DNA of 64,000 bases. It comes from Homarus americanus (Eukaryota > Arthropoda > Malacostraca > Decapoda > Nephropidae). Position numbers and translations under genes: made by a program. Location: the NCBI RefSeq assembly GCF_018991925.1, contig NW_024737042.1, forward strand, positions 17,007,678-17,071,677, given 5' to 3'. This document shows, one piece after another, positions 1-12,004 of this stretch (within the stretch, counting starts at the first letter, position 1; each line of letters starts with the position of its first letter). The notes under the pieces were generated by a model that saw only the letters and a program-made list of their open reading frames with translations, did not search any database and was not told where the DNA came from.

Positions 1-365
1 ACTCCCTTTTTTACACAACTATGTTAGTAAAATTTTATCTTAACTTTATGATGGTATGCACATAATTATTTAAGAGAAATATCAATAATATTAGGTTTTT
101 TAACACTTGCATTAGTAGAAAAGATGGCTGGGCACACGGGATGGGGTTGGTTCCGAGGCAGAGGGCAGATTATTGGCCCTCACCTGTATCACTTGTATCA
201 ATTGTATCACTATCCACCACAGAGGCTTGCAGGGCCTCTTTGTCAAACCCCTCAAAGGCCATATAAGTCCATATCCTCACTATAATTATCACTATCACTG
301 ACTTGGGCCGGCTGTGGTGGGTGGCGGAAGAACCTGCATGTTTTTTGATGACTGGGCGACCTGTG
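1..365 (-). mobile_element. Left arm of an inverted element pair
   Basis: Read on the minus strand, this matches roughly 1488-1863 read on the plus strand, so the two copies face each other around about 1.1 kb of (TA)n and a short Tigger-type element. Both arms include a coding-like stretch containing the short motif DKEALQASVVDSDTI, with acidic and Ser/Asp-rich residues around it. The match reaches the window edge, so the copy continues outside. I do not recognise the protein. The twin copy ends in a CAG-type inverted terminus next to TA, which suggests a Tigger/pogo-like element, but that is inference. Confidence 0.5.
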
Positions 366-470
366 GCATCGTGCTCAAGGCCAGCTTCTGGTGATATGAT
401 GAAAAATTCGCTATGAAAGTTCACAGGCATCACAGATATGATAAACGCGTGAAAACCAGTGGGTAGTGAT

Positions 471-1211
<741 letters not shown>

Positions 1212-1215
1212 ATGC

Positions 1216-1316
<101 letters not shown>

Positions 1317-1487
1317 CTTTCTTTGATCCATTCGTTTCCACGTTCTGGCGGTGCCTCTGAAACCCAAGATGCTCACATTCATGGTGCGTGTACCCCTTCT
1401 CGCGGAGAGCGGCTGGCGAGCCAGCGCCATTTTGGATCCAAACCTCCGCCATCCGCCATGTTGTGTAGCTCGCGAACATGAAGAACG

Positions 1488-1977
1488 CACAAAAGGTGCC
1501 CAGTCATCAAACATACCAGTTCTTCACCGCCACCCACCACAGCCGGCCCAAGTCAGTGATAGTGATAATTATGGTGAGATATGGACTCATATGGACTTTG
1601 GGGAGTTTGACAAAGAGGCCCTGCAAGCCTCTGTGGTGGATAGTGATACAATTGTTACAAGTGACACAGGTGAGGGCCATTAATCTGCCCTCTGCCTCGG
1701 AACCAACCGCCCATCCCGTGTGCCCAGCCATTTTCTACTATGTAAGTGTTAAAATCCTAATATTATTGATATTTCTCTTAATTATTAATTGTGTGTGCAT
1801 ACCATCATAAAGTTAAGATAATATTTTTACTTCAACATAGTTGTGTGTCGTCAAAAGTGGAGTTTGGGGATCGGCCTGGACTCCATTTCAATTAATCCCA
1901 TATGTTATGTTATTCACTTCGCGTTTCTCACTTTCGCGGTACCCTCGTTACATTAACGCGTAAAGTGAGGTTAACTG
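1488..1977 (+). mobile_element. Right arm of the inverted pair, with one terminus
   Basis: The plus-strand partner of 1-365. It carries the same short coding-like stretch (GEFDKEALQASVVDSD around 1605-1655). Beyond about 1863 it runs on to a terminus which, read inward, starts CAGTTAACCTCACTTTACG and is flanked by TA at 1978-1980. A CAG start and a TA target fit the pogo/Tigger branch of Tc1/mariner, but no transposase catalytic motif is visible, so the class is uncertain. Confidence 0.5.
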
Positions 1978-1985
1978 TATATATA

Positions 1986-2393
1986 CACCTAGACCCTGAC
2001 TTACGGCGGGGTTGGGGACACAAATCAGGTTGTAAGTCCGACATGGTAAGTAAGTCCGATATAGATAAAAAAATTTTTTTTTTTTAAATAAATAAATAAT
2101 CTACAATGAAATACAGTACAGTAAAAAGTAATGAATAATGAGGAATGGATGATACAGTGAAAGTAATAAATAATAAGAAATGAGCACTTACCTTTAATGT
2201 AGTCAGCTGAATGCACATGGAATTTATAATCTTTTATTATACATGGAGACTACATTAACTGAAACATTTTTGGTATGAAAAATGCGTGTCATTTGAAGAA
2301 ATTTTTTTTTTTTTTTTTTTTTAATAAAATCTCGCGGCGGTCATAAGTCCCGACGGTGCGTGAAATCCCTTAGTTTAGTAAGTGGTCTAGGTG
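1986..2393 (+). mobile_element. Short Tigger-type nonautonomous element, copy B
   Basis: Complete at both ends. It starts CACCTAGACCC and ends with the inverse GGTCTAGGTG, each flanked by TA (1984-1985 and 2394-2395), which is the target duplication typical of Tc1/mariner. Subterminal GACTTACG/CGTAAGTC motifs and the shared interior match copies A, C and D. No ORF. Confidence 0.8.
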
Positions 2394-2405
2394 TAATATG
2401 TAATA

Positions 2406-2834
2406 CACCTAAACCCGACTTACGACGGGGTTAGGACCCAAATCAGGTCGTAAGTCCGATATGGTCGTAAGTCCGATATAGATAAAAAAAAAAAAAAAAA
2501 AAAAATTTTTTTTTTATAAAAATCTACAATGAAATACAGTACAGTAAAAGTAATGAATAATGATGAATGGATACAGTACAGTAGTATAATAAATAATAAG
2601 GAATGGATGCAGTGTGACTGAGCACTTAACCTTTAATGTAGTCAGCTGAATGCACATAGGGCCCCTATAATTTTCTAATTATACATGGAGACTACATTAA
2701 CTGGAAACGTTCATTATAAATGCGTGTGTCATTTAAAAAAAAAAAAAAAAAATTTTTTTTTTTTTATCTATATCTGAGGCGGTCGTAAGTCCCGACGGTC
2801 GTAGTCCACGTAGTCGTAAGTCGGGGTCTAGGTG
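2406..2834 (+). mobile_element. Short Tigger-type nonautonomous element, copy C
   Basis: A second complete copy, in the same orientation as copy B and only about a dozen bases beyond it. Ends CACCTAAACCC and GGTCTAGGTG, flanked by TA at 2404-2405 and 2835-2836. The interior contains the diagnostic AATGTAGTC and ACAGTACAGTA motifs and A/T runs. No ORF. Confidence 0.8.
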
Positions 2835-2863
2835 TATATTCAGAAATTTCAGAGTAATTTCAA

Positions 2864-3930
2864 ATGCCCGCCATTATTAGCGATACTGAGGCGTTCAAGG
2901 TCAAGTCTCTGAGGAAGAAGCGATCCCACATAGTGAAATGCCCGGATCTAAGGCATTCAAGGACAGAATTACACTCTGTTGGGGAATGTTGCTGGTTTCT
3001 GCTAAAGCCCTTCATGATCTATCATTCAGAGAACCCCAAGGCTTTTAAACATGTCAGCAAGCACACACTGCCAGTGTGTTTTATCGCAGTAACAAGAAAA
3101 GCCTGGATGACCCTAGTTTATTGAGGATTGTCTATGACTTGTTTCATTCCACGAGCCAAGGAGTATTGTTCGTAACAGCGATTCCATTCAAGATTTTACT
3201 GATTTTGATAATGCCTGGACACCCACCACACCTGGACTGATATGCACCCTGATGTTAAGGTAGTGTACATGCCACCTAACACTACCTCTATCATCCAACC
3301 CATGGATCAAGGTGCTATTTCTGCCTTTAAAGCGATATTTACGACGACCTTCGCTCAGGCTGTTGCTGGCACTGAAGGCGAGAAAACGCTCGGACAGTTT
3401 TGAAGGAGTACAACATTTTGTCATGTATAAGAAATAGCAGCATGGGATCAGGGTTAAAACATTGCATGAATGGAATATGGAAGAAAATCCTGAAAAGATA
3501 TACAGTTTCAAAGGATTTAATGAAAGTGAAGTTATTTTGGATATTAGTAACAAGATAGTGGAGTTAGTAAAACAGCTGGAGTTAGAAATTGATACTGAAG
3601 ATGTTGACAGTTGGTTGAAAAGTGTAGCAGAAGAGCTCAGTAACGAGGATCTTATTGAACTAGATGCACAGAAAGTTGCAGAGGAAGAAGAGGAGACAAA
3701 ATGTAGAAGAAGAGCCTGCACCCCCAAAAGTTTTCAGTGAAACATATGGCAGAGTGCATTTGCTACAATTAATAAAGCAATGCAAATGTTTGATGACATG
3801 GATCAAAATTATGAGCAAGTATGCCAAAGTTGACAGAATGATCCAAGATTCACTTGCTTGGTTACAGAAATTTATAATGAAAAAGAAAAAGCAAACTGTG
3901 CAGTCTTAAATTGGACACCTATTTCAAGAA
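2864..3930 (+). pseudogene. Decayed Tigger/pogo-type (DDE_1) transposase
   Basis: The plus strand, read across several frames, shows segments typical of the Tigger/jerky/CENP-B DDE_1 family. First comes PFMIYHSENPKAFKHV with LPVCF and KAWMT around 3005-3115. The metal-binding motif that normally reads DNAPGHP lies at 3207-3226 and is broken by a small deletion. MPPNTTSIIQPMDQGAIS follows at 3268-3325. After about 3460 there is an acidic C-terminal region and a lysine-rich tail near 3880-3905. Several frameshifts and stops interrupt it, and the N-terminal HTH/CENP-B part is not evident. It lies between short element C and truncated copy D, so it may be the internal part of the autonomous parent of that family; this is inference. 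Confidence 0.8.
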
Positions 3931-4092
3931 GTCCCCCAGTGTTGTCTCCTCACGCCCACCAGTGCTGCCTCTTTCACCTCAAGAAGATGATCTAATACCT
4001 TCTAACCAGCAAGTTACCACAGCACATAAATCCTGTCTAGGCTGAAAGGACATTGATGACCCACCCAGCCCTGTCTCCTTCTGCTTTCTTCC

Positions 4093-4387
4093 AGTTAATG
4101 TAGTCTCCATGTATAATTAGAAAATTATGGGGGCTCCATGTGCATTCAGCTGACTACATTAAAGGTAAGTGCTCAGTCACACTGTATCCATTCCTCATTA
4201 TTTATTACTTTCACTGTACTGTATCCATTCCTCATTATTTATTACTTTTACTGTACTGTATTTCATTGTAGATTTTTTATTTAAAAAAAAAATTATTTTT
4301 TTATATTTTTTATCTATGTCGGACTTACGACCATTCGGACTTACGACCTGGATTTGGGTCCCTAACCCTGTCGTAAGTCGGGGTGTA
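4093..4387 (-). mobile_element. Short Tigger-type element, truncated copy D
   Basis: Carries the family interior from GTTAATGTAGTCTCCATG and one end (GTCGTAAGTCGGGGTGTAG), in the opposite orientation to copies B and C. The other end is missing. It follows directly after the Tigger transposase remnant and could be that element's right terminus. Confidence 0.7.
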
Positions 4388-4390
4388 GCT

Positions 4391-4431
4391 GTGTGTGTGT
4401 ATGTATGTATGTATGTATGTATGTATGTATG

Positions 4432-4520
<89 letters not shown>
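4391..4520. repeat. (GTAT)n then (TA)n microsatellite
   Basis: About 45 bp of GTAT/TG repeats grade into about 80 bp of TA dinucleotides. Confidence 0.95.
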
Positions 4521-4521
<1 letters not shown>

Positions 4522-5160
4522 AGTAAATCACTGTAGGTGCGCATGATCTAGGTATATGCTGATAACCACAAGGAAAGAAGAAAACACGTAGTTCCCAGGG
4601 GTGAGTACAGACTAAAGAGAAATACAAAACAAGGTGTATATATACAGAGGAGGGTGAGACCAGGTGCACAATGGTCAGGTATTAGGTAATGACCTTACTA
4701 ATCTTTAAATAGCACTGCAACGGTTGGTAGTCAGGTCAGAGGGTAAGGTGACCCAACCTTCTCACCTGGTTACAAATCTTCTTTATTACAAAATTGTCCA
4801 GTTCGTACTTGCCATTACTCAAATTCATGTTGAATGCTTCGGTATGTTTAATGAGACTAGATTCTATGATGTTTCTACTATCAATTGAATTACAAGGTAA
4901 TTAAGAAGATTTGTAACCAGGTGAGGAGGTTGGGTCACCTTACCCTCTGACCTGACTACCAACCGTTGCGGTGCTATTTAAAGATTAGTAAGGTCATTAC
5001 CTAATACCTGACCATTGTGGACCTGGTCTCACCCTCCTCTGTATATATACACCTTGTTTTGTACTTCTCCTTAGACTGTACTCACCCCTGAAGATGTGAA
5101 TTACACGAAAGCGCTTGGGAACTTCGTGTTTTCATCTTTCCTTGTGGTTATCAGCATATA
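4521..5160. mobile_element. Penelope-like end sequences as a large palindrome
   Basis: The left arm (about 4540-4785) and right arm (about 4900-5160) are inverted copies, sharing for example GGTAAGGTGACCCAACCTTC and its complement, with a central spacer of about 110 bp. Both arms carry the module CTCACCCCTG...CGTGTTTTC...CCTTGTGGTTATCAGCATAT. The left arm lacks about 27 bp that the right arm has between CCCCTG and GGGAAC. The palindrome is bordered by (TA)n. Related pieces occur at 8546-8712 and near 26520-26572. Assignment to Penelope-like retroelements rests on the ribozyme-like core and remembered similarity to invertebrate Penelope ends. No GIY-YIG or RT coding is present. Confidence 0.5.
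5085..5119 (+). ncRNA. Hammerhead-ribozyme-like fold (minimal type I)
   Basis: In order: CCC (5085-5087), core CTGAAGA (5088-5094), one extra T, a GTG/CAC hairpin (5096-5098 with 5104-5106), GAAA (5107-5110), a short AGC/GCT stem closed without a loop, T, and GGG (5117-5119) that can pair with the initial CCC. This is the arrangement of the short type I hammerheads found in Penelope-like elements. Departures from canonical are A at the variable position of CUGANGA and an unpaired U before stem II. The very short stem III would favour activity as a dimer. Activity is not established. Confidence 0.45.
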
Positions 5161-5162
5161 TA

Positions 5163-5988
5163 CAGTGACCCCTCGCTTAACGAACACCCTGGCTAACGTA
5201 ATTTCGATTAACGAACTGCCTTCCATAAGGATCTTCTTAATTCGGTTAATCTAAAAAAATTCGCTTAACTTAACTTCTTACTTAACCGACTCTCAACATG
5301 TTTCGCCAGACTGACCGGCAACCAGCTTTAGTATCAGTCCGCCAATACATTAATGGTTCTAGGCTTAAATTCTACTATTTTGTAAATATCAAGAAGTTTA
5401 TACTATTCAATAATTTTAAAAGTTTAATATTCAATTTTTAGTCATTTTAACAATTATTGAACAAAATTGAATGCAAGTGACTAGTTTAATGGGCGTATCC
5501 AGCCTCTTAACACAGCAAACAGGCGTCAGTCTCTTCTGTTTTCACTGAGGTACATCTTGCTTGGAGACTCTCTTCAACTAAACGCTTTTTTTTCATGCTT
5601 CTGCCAAATTATTGGTCATTTTGAAATATATTTTATATATTGACAATATATAATGCAGCAGCGTTGATTTAAAGAAAATAATCTTGAATTAAACCAGAGA
5701 GCTAAAATTTTATGGGTGAATGTGGGCACCATGGGGTGACTTTCTTCCACCCCTGTAATACCTTCTTCTTCCTTCTCCTCCACCCCATTCTAAATCCATC
5801 ATCATCATCATCATCCAGGAGCTTTCTACATACACACACCTCAAAGTAAGTGAACTTTTCTACCATTTTTGTTGAATTTAGGAAATTTCGGTGAGTTGGA
5901 ACCATCACTCCAAAACCTATTGAAACAATGGTTTCGGTTAATCTTGAACGTTTCGGTTAACGAACGACCTTCTGGAACGGATTGGAGT

Positions 5989-5991
<3 letters not shown>
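5163..5991. mobile_element. Mariner/Tigger-type MITE
   Basis: Starts CAGTGACCCCTCGCTTAACG after TA. Similar TTAACGAAC and GTTCCAGAAGG-type subterminal motifs recur in inverse form at 5925-5985. The interior is non-coding and AT-rich. The right end runs into (TA)n and the exact terminus is lost. End style and TA target fit Tc1/mariner. Confidence 0.6.

Positions 5992-5992
<1 letters not shown>

Positions 5993-6054
<62 letters not shown>
5993..6054. repeat. (TA)n microsatellite
   Basis: About 60 bp of TA dinucleotides abutting the decayed end of the MITE. Confidence 0.97.
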
Positions 6055-6058
<4 letters not shown>

Positions 6059-6148
6059 AGTATCGGTGTACTGTATTGCATTGTGTTTTTAATGTAGGCT
6101 AATATACAACATACATGATATAGAAATCTTAAAAATAAAAAAAAAAAA

Positions 6149-6885
6149 TTACCTTTGCTTAAGGCTGAATAAGCTGCAGTCTTCTTCTTCTTTATGTGCC
6201 CATGCATACTTTTCTGTAGATCGGATATTTTTCAGTATTGGCTGATTGCTCTTTAGAAAGGTGTAGAAATCACTGCAAAATGTTTCTCGGAAGTTGTACT
6301 GTACAGTCAGAATGCCTTTCATTGTTTCAACACTCAATTTGTTCCTTTCCTTTGTCCATTGACTTTGCATCAGTGAAAAAACTCTTTCTACATTTGCATT
6401 GTGAGATGGTATAGCAAAGAAGAATTGTGCAATTCTTAGCAATTCTGAGTGGCATTCAAAGTTCTTTGATTTTTCAAAGTATCTGGTCCACTTTTTATGT
6501 GTTGGCAGATTACTAAATTCTTCATCACTTGTAATTTTCCACAAACTGCTTCAGGTTACTAACTTGGTCAAAACGCTTCACATCATCAACTTCTACCCCT
6601 TATCAATCAAGTATTTGACAGCTAAGTTGACAACACCGTACAGGCGCACACGTGACTTATCAGCTGACGAAAACTGAACGAGATCTCTACGGTTTCCACC
6701 TCCCCTCTCTCTCAGTCTCTCTCTCTCGTCATTACAGTTTCATATTCTTTTTCCGCGGAGAAAATGATGGAAGCTGAAATTCCGGACTTTTGAAGAATTT
6801 AAAAAATTACTTCCGGATGAAGATTTCGAGACTTAAATGGAGGACATGTCCGGGAAAATACGGATGTATGGCAAGCCTAATGTGA
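6149..6885 (-). pseudogene. hAT transposase remnant, C-terminal dimerisation part
   Basis: The ORF at 6544-6149 (131 aa) contains FFFAIPSHNANVERVFSLM (residues 42-59), the hallmark of the hAT C-terminal dimerisation domain, followed by W-x-RN-x-L and a helical tail. The catalytic DDE part upstream is absent or unreadable. At 6835-6885 the strand, read inward, gives a TIR-like sequence with TTGCCATACATCCGTATTTT and CCGGACATGTCC, resembling the ends of a hAT subgroup. The opposite end is not seen. The element is an internally deleted, inactive copy, with the TIR and C-terminus only about 300 bp apart. Confidence 0.75.
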
Positions 6886-7302
6886 TGTGTTCTTTTAAAT
6901 GTACAACCAGTAATAATGTAAGAAACTAGTGTATCTAATTGGAATTTCAGATGAGTAAAGCCAAGGAGTTGATCCTTGTAGTTGTATGTTAATGATACCT
7001 TTAAAAAATATAACATCATTCTAATAAACCATTTTATTCGTATATTAGGAGTATCATTTACCTGCAGTATTTTACCTTCATTCTTTTCCATTGCTTGATG
7101 CCAGAATTACAGTATACCCATGTGTCTTAACCCTCGAGCCATGTTACCAACGGTCAGAGGTTATGAAGTAACTATATGTAATGAAATAACTAGACAGAAC
7201 TAGTGGAGAAAATGAATGAAGTAAGAAATTGAGAGAAAAAACAGGTTGAAGAATTTATAAGTTAATAGCAGGGGGATAACTTAATAAGATAAGACTAATA
7301 AG

Positions 7303-7543
7303 AAATCCGCCCCCTTTATGAATGGTGACGACGATTTCCGCCCCCTTTATGAATGGTGACGGCGATTTCCTCCCCCTTTATGAATGGTGACGGCGATTTC
7401 CGCCCCCTTTATGAATGGTGACGTCGATTTCCGCCCCCTTTATGAATGGTGACGGCGATTTCCGCCCCCTTTATGAATGGTGACGGCGATTTCCGCCCCC
7501 TTTATGAATGGTGACGGCGATTTCCTCCCCCTTTATGAATGGT
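7303..7543. repeat. 31-bp tandem repeat, about 7.7 copies
   Basis: The unit contains CCCCCTTTATGAATGGTGAC followed by GGCGATTTCC. Copies start every 31 bp (7307, 7338, 7369, 7400 and so on to 7524). Units are near-identical; differences are single bases such as GCC/TCC and GACGACG/GACGGCG. There are no unique spacers. It lies between the two unrelated hAT remnants. Confidence 0.95.
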
Positions 7544-7564
7544 TGTGAAACTGTATGAGAGTTT

Positions 7565-8271
7565 GATCTTTTACTGAGCCTGTCTACACAGAGACAACAA
7601 AAAGAACAAAAAAGAGAAAACATTTATCTGATGAATCAGTTGGCACTGAAACTCAATTTGATCCACATGAGAAGTTCAAGGTGGACAATTTCTACACCAT
7701 ATTAGATTGCCTTTGGAATGAATTAGAGCACAGAGTGAATGCCTACTCAGAAATAAAGAAGCTGTTGAGCTTCTTAACGGAGTATGACAGTATGAAATAT
7801 GATGATCTCAAAGCCCAACTGGAATTGGTTGTCAGTACCTATTCCAGTGACCTATAAACATCTGTTCTAGGTGAGTTTTTGCAATTTAAAGACATTTTGT
7901 CTTCTGAATCTGACAGGTCAGTGACAAACATATCCACTTTGCTGAGGTCCAAAGATGGTATTTTGACAACTGCCTTTCCAAACATTAGTATCTTGGTAAG
8001 AATTTTCCTTACCATCCCCGTTACAAATTGTGAAGGAGAGAGGTCTTTCTCTACTCTATCTAGGGTGGAAAATCACATGAGGTCTACCATGGGACAAACC
8101 AGATTAAACCCACTTTCATTATTATGCATTGAATCTGGCCTCCTACAATCCCTTGACACAAACAGTATCATTGACAAATTTTCCATGAAAAAAGTAGGAA
8201 GAAGTTATTTTGAAATTCACACAGTTTGCTGTGCTTCATGTGCTTGCAAAATTGATTATGCTTCAAGTTAA
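7565..8271 (+). pseudogene. hAT transposase remnant of the ZMYM/BED type
   Basis: The upstream part (about 7565-7858) reads as a continuous frame with DPHEKFKVDNFYTILD and LEHRVNAYSEIKKLL, then a stop at about 7855. The downstream ORF at 7879-8271 (130 aa) holds the hAT dimerisation signature IPVTNCEGERSFSTLSRV (residues 46-63), followed by MRSTMGQTRLNPLSLL. This is the C-terminal third of a hAT transposase of the kind often annotated as zinc finger MYM-type protein 1-like. The N-terminal BED/TTF finger and catalytic core are missing. It differs clearly from the hAT at 6149-6885. Confidence 0.8.
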
Positions 8272-8428
8272 TTGTATTTCTTTCATTATTCCCATATATA
8301 AGATGTACATGATATAGAACTAATTTGATTAAAAGTACTGATGTGTCACATTGTGTTGAAATTTTTATTTCTTACATTATAATATTATGATATTATGTAA
8401 TATTTGATGACATTTGGCCATTGCAAAA

Positions 8429-8712
<284 letters not shown>

Positions 8713-8792
<80 letters not shown>
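8713..8792. repeat. (TA)n microsatellite
   Basis: About 80 bp of TA dinucleotides. Confidence 0.97.
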
Positions 8793-8794
<2 letters not shown>

Positions 8795-9371
8795 ATTATT
8801 GAAACATGCAAACATTTCTATAAATTTGGGGGCCCACTGATGAGTTTGGCCTGGGGCCCACAAGTAGGTAAATCCGGCCCTGGCTGCAGCGTCTTTCCGG
8901 CGCTGGCGCTTGTCTGAGTTGGTTTGCAGTCAGGCTAACTCGAAAGTATTGACACCATCTCGTGTGGTGCTCCTCCAAGCATTGCGGTGTGGATTAATCG
9001 TCTCCCAGGTCAGGGGGTCGATTTGGCACCTTTTCAGGTTTGTCTTAAGACTATCCTTATACCTTTTCAGTTGCCCGCCAGCGTTACGTTTACTATTCGT
9101 TAGGTGACTGTAAAGAAGCTGCTTTGGCAGTCTACTGTCATCCATGCGGGTAACATGGCCAGTCCAAAGTAGTTGTTCATGGATAATGGTAGCCTCGATG
9201 CTCCTACAGTTGGTGTCATCGTGAATACTGGCATTTGTTCTCTTTTCTTTCCAGCGAACACAGAGGATGGAAGGTAGATTACGTTGGGTGAAAGTTTTCA
9301 AGTGTCTTCAGGTGCTTTCTGTATGTGACCCATGTCTCGCTGCCATATAGCAGGGTGGGGAAGACCATTGA

Positions 9372-10560
9372 TCAATAGACGTGCAGCTTTGTAGATAATT
9401 TCAGCTCCCTACAACTGAAGACACGGGTACGGAGTCTGCCAAAGGCTTGAGATGTACATCTGATCCGATGTTGAATCTCTTCATCGATGTCTGCCGTGGT
9501 GGACAGATGGGAGCCGATATACCGAAAGTGGATAACATTAGAGAGGGTAGTACCGTTAACATGGTTGGGTGGTGGAGGTGTGTCTGAACCAGGGGCAGTT
9601 TGAAAGAGAATCTCAGTCCTACGTACATTCACCTCGAGGCCGAAGTGTGCATAAGCATCTGCGTAGGTGTTCACAATTTCCTGTAGGTCGCATTCAGTGT
9701 GAGCGACAAGGGTGAGGTCGTCTGCATACAGAAGTTCGGTAAAGGAAGCTGCCGACACCTTTGTTCTTGCCTGGAGTCGTCTTATGTTGAATAGACACCC
9801 CTTCGGCTAAATTGGCACGAGCAAGAGTAAGGAAGGCAGCCAAAAAAATGGAAAAGAGAGTTGGTGCCAGTACACACCCTTCTTTAACCTTCGTTTGGAT
9901 GGGGAATAACTCAGACTGGGTGCCATTGTGCAGGACACTGCCGCTCATGCCAACGTGGGGTTGCCTCACAGTGGCGATGAATTTTTGTTGGCAGCCTAAA
10001 CGGCTGAGGGTCCACCAGAGGGCTTCCCTGTTGACCGAGTCGAAGGCATTGGTTAGGTCGACGAAAGCCATGTACAGATCACGACGCTGTTCTCTGCACT
10101 TTTCCTGTATCTGACGGGCAGCAAAGATCATGTCAGTGGTGCCACGTGATGGTCTAAAGCCACATTGAGATTCTGGGAGGAAGTTTTCCGCCTCAGGAAG
10201 AAGTCTGTTTAGAAGGACTTGGGCGATAACTTTTCCAGCTACGGACATCAGCGAGATCCCGTGGTAGTTGCCACAGGCTGATCGGTCTCCCCTGTTCTTA
10301 TAAATATTGACAATTGAGGCGTCTTCATGAGCTTAGTGAATTTCCTCCTTTTCTCATATATTCTCCAGGAGAGAGTGGAGACCGCTGGTAAGCAGAGGTC
10401 GTCCAGCTTTATATATCTCGGCTGGGATTCCATCAGGCCCTGAGGATTTGATATTTTTCAAATGTTTGATGGCAATTTCTACTTCATCCAGGGATGAAGA
10501 ATAGCTGAGGTGGGTCATTTCTGGATGCTGAGGGACCTGCTGGGTAGTCAGGACATCCAC
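9372..10560 (-). pseudogene. LINE-B reverse transcriptase domain
   Basis: Segments of an RT are read in sequence from 10560 downward. SGPDGIPAEIYKAG is near the start. The ORF at 10248-9694 follows, with FLPESQCGFRPSRGTTDMIF, MAFVDLTNAFDSVNREALWW (motif A) and KEGCVLAPTLFS (motif B). The ORF at 9758-9372 carries LLYADDLT (catalytic YADD at 9728-9717), then HFGLEVN and the thumb. The two main ORFs overlap out of frame around 9694-9758, and a further frame change lies near 10250-10350. The protein primes cDNA synthesis at a nicked target; this copy cannot encode it intact. Confidence 0.82.
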
Positions 10561-11109
10561 ATCGGTGTTTCGGTTGAGCAGTGAATGGTAGCGTTCTTTC
10601 CAGCGCTGAAGGACGCCTTCATCGTCTTTAATTAGGGAGTTATTGTCAGATGAGCGGAGGGGGGGGGGTGCACCATGAGTGATTGGCCCATAAAAAGTTT
10701 TAGTGGAATTGAAAAATTCGCGCCTCTTGTGCTAATCTGCAAATTTTTGTGTTTCACACGCTTTAATTTTAAACCAGTCGTTCTTTAGTTTTCGAAGTTC
10801 CCGCTGGGCCGCTTCTTTCTTCTTGCCGAAGGTATCAGCTTTGGTCTGAGACTGAGGGTTGTTCTGTCAGTATGTTAAAGCAGCATGTTTATCATCAACG
10901 AGGACATTGATTGCCGGGTCATTTTCATCAAACCAGTTCTGATGTATTTTTTCGATCTGGCCGAGGGTCTCTCTGCAAGGTTGTTTGTTGTCGGGTTGTT
11001 TATTCGCCCATGTTCAAGCTGCTCTCTGAAAGCATGTACTTCTGTTGGATCCTGTAGTCTCTTAGTGCTAAGACCTCTTCTGGAGGCTTGCTGCCTTCGC
11101 CATTTTGGG

Positions 11110-11888
11110 GCGACGTGAAGTGACAGCTTGGCTCTGACGAGCTGATGATCAGTGTCGCAGTGGTCTGAGCCACTCAGGTGATGAGGACATCTTGGCGATC
11201 GAATTCTCTGTCAATGATGTAGTCAATGAGATGCCAGCGTTTGGATCGTGGGTGTTGCCACGAAACCTTGAACTTGTCGGCCTGCCTAAACAAGGTGTTG
11301 GTGATAGTGAGGTTGTATGCAGCACATTTGCTGAGGAGGAGTAGGCAGTTGGGATTACACTTGCCTAGTCCATTTCTCCCTATAGTTCCCTGCTAAATGT
11401 CAGCATCTCTTCTGGCACTGAAGTCACCAAGGAGCACAACCTTATCTTCTCTCGGGATAGAGGTTAGCACTCTGTGAGGTCGGCAAAAAGGCGTCCTTGA
11501 TGTCATCCTCTGCATCCAGTGTTGGGGTGTATGCACTGATGATATAGGCATGCCGTGAGTGATTCAGTAGGACTCTGAGCATCATGAGGCGCTCGTTGAT
11601 CCCAATTGGCATTTCAGTTAGCCTGTGTAGGATGCCTTGGCGGATGGCAAAGCCAACTCCATAAATGCGGTTTCTCTCAGCAGCAAGCTTACCCTTCCAG
11701 AAGAAGGTATAGCCAGACCCCTGTTTTGTGAGTTAGCCCTCATCTGGGAGTTGGGACTCACTAATGGCTGCCATGTCGATGTTATACCTAGCCAGTTCTT
11801 TTGTCACAAGGGCGGTTTTTCTTTCAGTACGCTCATTTGTGCCCGTAACCAGAAAGGTCCTGACATTCCATGCAGCGACCATAAGAGG
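11110..11888 (-). pseudogene. LINE-B endonuclease remnant
   Basis: Comparison with the longer copy at 22407-22883 shows the same order: AAWNVRT near 11880, the NIDMAAISES region, the SAYTPTLDAEDD region and the GDFSARRDA region near 11400. It is an apurinic-type (EEP) endonuclease that nicks target DNA. Multiple stops and indels break it here. Confidence 0.7.
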
Positions 11889-12004
11889 TTGTATACACAC
11901 ACACACACACTACTACTACTACAACTACTAATACTTTGCTGTAACTCGGAATCGCGAATTACGATCATCCAACTATGATACAATGATATGAGTTATTAGG
12001 GATG

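Larger units (their letters stand above)
8870..11888 (-). mobile_element. LINE-B copy 1, near full length but broken
   Basis: A non-LTR retrotransposon on the minus strand. In order it shows endonuclease remnants (11888 down to about 11110), a linker, RT (about 10560-9372) and a C-terminal region with DSRLPKQLLYSHLTNSKR (about 9300-8930). Many frameshifts separate the pieces. The 5' side ends at a short (CA)n/(CTA)n tract and the 3' side near 8870. This is the family of arthropod and vertebrate endonuclease-RT LINEs often annotated as craniofacial development protein 2-like. I do not assign a clade. Three more partial copies lie at 12005-12580, 21090-22883 and 23240-23810. Confidence 0.8.

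Noticed and set aside
7303..7543. Possible CRISPR array
   Set aside because: 31-bp units are directly adjacent, without variable spacers, in a eukaryotic setting; it is a minisatellite.
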